Shown here piece by piece: positions 63,460 to 64,000 of a DNA stretch of 64,000 nt (position 1 is the first letter of the stretch; each line of letters opens with the position of its first letter). The notes under the pieces are model-generated. The model made no database searches. It worked only from the letters and a program-made list of their open reading frames with translations, and was not told the origin of the DNA. The position numbers and the translations under genes are program-made. Source of the DNA: AWTP1-13 sp963827545 (GTDB lineage Bacteria > Pseudomonadota > Alphaproteobacteria > Rhizobiales > Hyphomicrobiaceae); assembly GCA_963827545.1 (NCBI GenBank), contig CAWHBI010000052.1:62001-126000 (forward strand), in the 5' to 3' direction.

Positions 63460-64000
63460 GGCATTGCTTGCGCTCGAAGGTGTGCGGGCCGGCTACGGCG
63501 ACGCCGTTGTTCTGGAGGACATCTCGCTCCAGATCCCGGAGCACGGCAGCCTCGCGGTGCTGGGTCGCAACGGTGTGGGCAAGTCGACCCTGCTACTCAC
63601 CATCATGGGCTTCACGCAGGTGATGCGTGGCAAGGTGGCGTGGCGCGGAGCAGAGATCACGGGGGTCTCGCCGAACCGGCGCGCCAGACTGGGACTTGGA
63701 TGGGTGGCGCAGGAGCGCGAGATCTTCCCATCGCTGACGCTGGAAGAGAACCTGACCGTGGCGTCGCGGCCTGGGCGCTGGGATTTGCCCTCGGTCTACG
63801 CGCTGTTCCCTCGGCTGGCCGAGCGCCGGAGCAACATGGGCAATCAGCTGTCGGGCGGCGAGCAGCAGATGCTGGCCATTGCGCGTGCACTGATGACCAA
63901 CCCGGCGCTGCTGCTGCTGGACGAGCCGCTCGAAGGCCTGGCGCCGATCATTGTCGAGGAGCTCTCAGCCGCCATCCGGCGCATGCTCGTTGAGGAGGGT
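63452..64000 (+). CDS. livF: Liv-type ABC transporter ATP-binding protein (LivF-like), 3' end cut by window
   Basis: ATG 63452 overlaps the livG stop by 8 bases; the frame is open to the window end (183 codons of the usual ~235). VRAGYGDAVVLEDISLQIPE, Walker A VLGRNGVGKSTLLLTIMG, GLGWVAQEREIFPSLTLEEN, signature QLSGGEQQMLAIARAL and Walker B LLLLDEPLEGLAPIIVEEL match LivF. The fifth and last gene of the Liv cassette; about 50 residues lie beyond the window. Confidence 0.94.
   Translation, partial: MAEALLALEGVRAGYGDAVVLEDISLQIPEHGSLAVLGRNGVGKSTLLLTIMGFTQVMRGKVAWRGAEITGVSPNRRARLGLGWVAQEREIFPSLTLEENLTVASRPGRWDLPSVYALFPRLAERRSNMGNQLSGGEQQMLAIARALMTNPALLLLDEPLEGLAPIIVEELSAAIRRMLVEEG

Overview
The window is a GC-rich chromosomal stretch of an alphaproteobacterium, most likely of the order Hyphomicrobiales or a close relative. 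The strongest taxonomic signs are a circularly permuted, two-piece tmRNA gene, the alphaproteobacterial type of SspB, and the order degP - DUF2065 - hflC - hflK - folA - thyA - sspB. There are no rRNA or tRNA genes, no CRISPR array, no prophage and no recognisable transposase.

Layout. 0-3 kb: the end of manC (GDP-mannose supply) and a psd-pssA operon (phosphatidylethanolamine synthesis). 3-11 kb: a proteostasis block (DegP protease, DUF2065, HflC/HflK, tmRNA and its ClpXP adaptor SspB) interleaved with thymidylate/folate genes (folA, ASCH gene, thyA) and a CPBP membrane protease. 11-20 kb: two uncharacterised convergent genes, an MFS transporter, a large DUF2339 membrane protein, an LtaS/EptA-like sulfatase-fold membrane enzyme and an SDR. 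20-24 kb: a DUF559 nuclease gene set inside a palindromic repeat, then rplY, pth and ychF. 23.5-36 kb: accessory metabolism (COG3573-type flavoprotein, PanE-like reductase, double MaoC protein, RhaD-type aldolase/dehydrogenase, phosphonoacetate hydrolase, PAP2 phosphatase, serine hydrolase, quinone-reductase-like protein, histidine phosphatase) with repeat-filled intergenic gaps. 36-44 kb: two small lysine-rich secreted proteins around a TPR protein, aroC, a DCC protein, a haloacid dehalogenase, a methyltransferase, a PNPOx-like protein, a PP-loop ATPase, a sirtuin and an ICMT-like methyltransferase. 44-49 kb: a possible sugar-acid group (SMP-30 lactonase, MR/MLE enolase-superfamily enzyme, SDR) and an LhgO-like oxidase. 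49-52 kb: a DUF2130 coiled-coil protein and a UDP-glucuronate 4-epimerase-like gene. 51.5-57.5 kb: a five-gene Opp/Dpp-type ABC importer on the minus strand. 57.7-64 kb: a nitroreductase, an amidohydrolase and a complete Liv-type ABC importer (livF cut by the window end), which reads as one uptake-plus-catabolism unit for a small organic acid or aromatic compound.

Two things stand out. First, a composite palindromic repeat occurs three times. In two copies its inner arms are 21-23 bp apart, and in the third exactly this spacer is replaced by about 417 bp holding a DUF559 nuclease gene, which looks like a small mobile element with full and empty forms. Second, at least 15 otherwise well conserved genes carry single-base frameshifts, including housekeeping-type genes such as hflC and sspB. 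This fits uncorrected indel errors in the assembly better than real gene decay. Frame-broken genes are therefore given here over their full reconstructed span.
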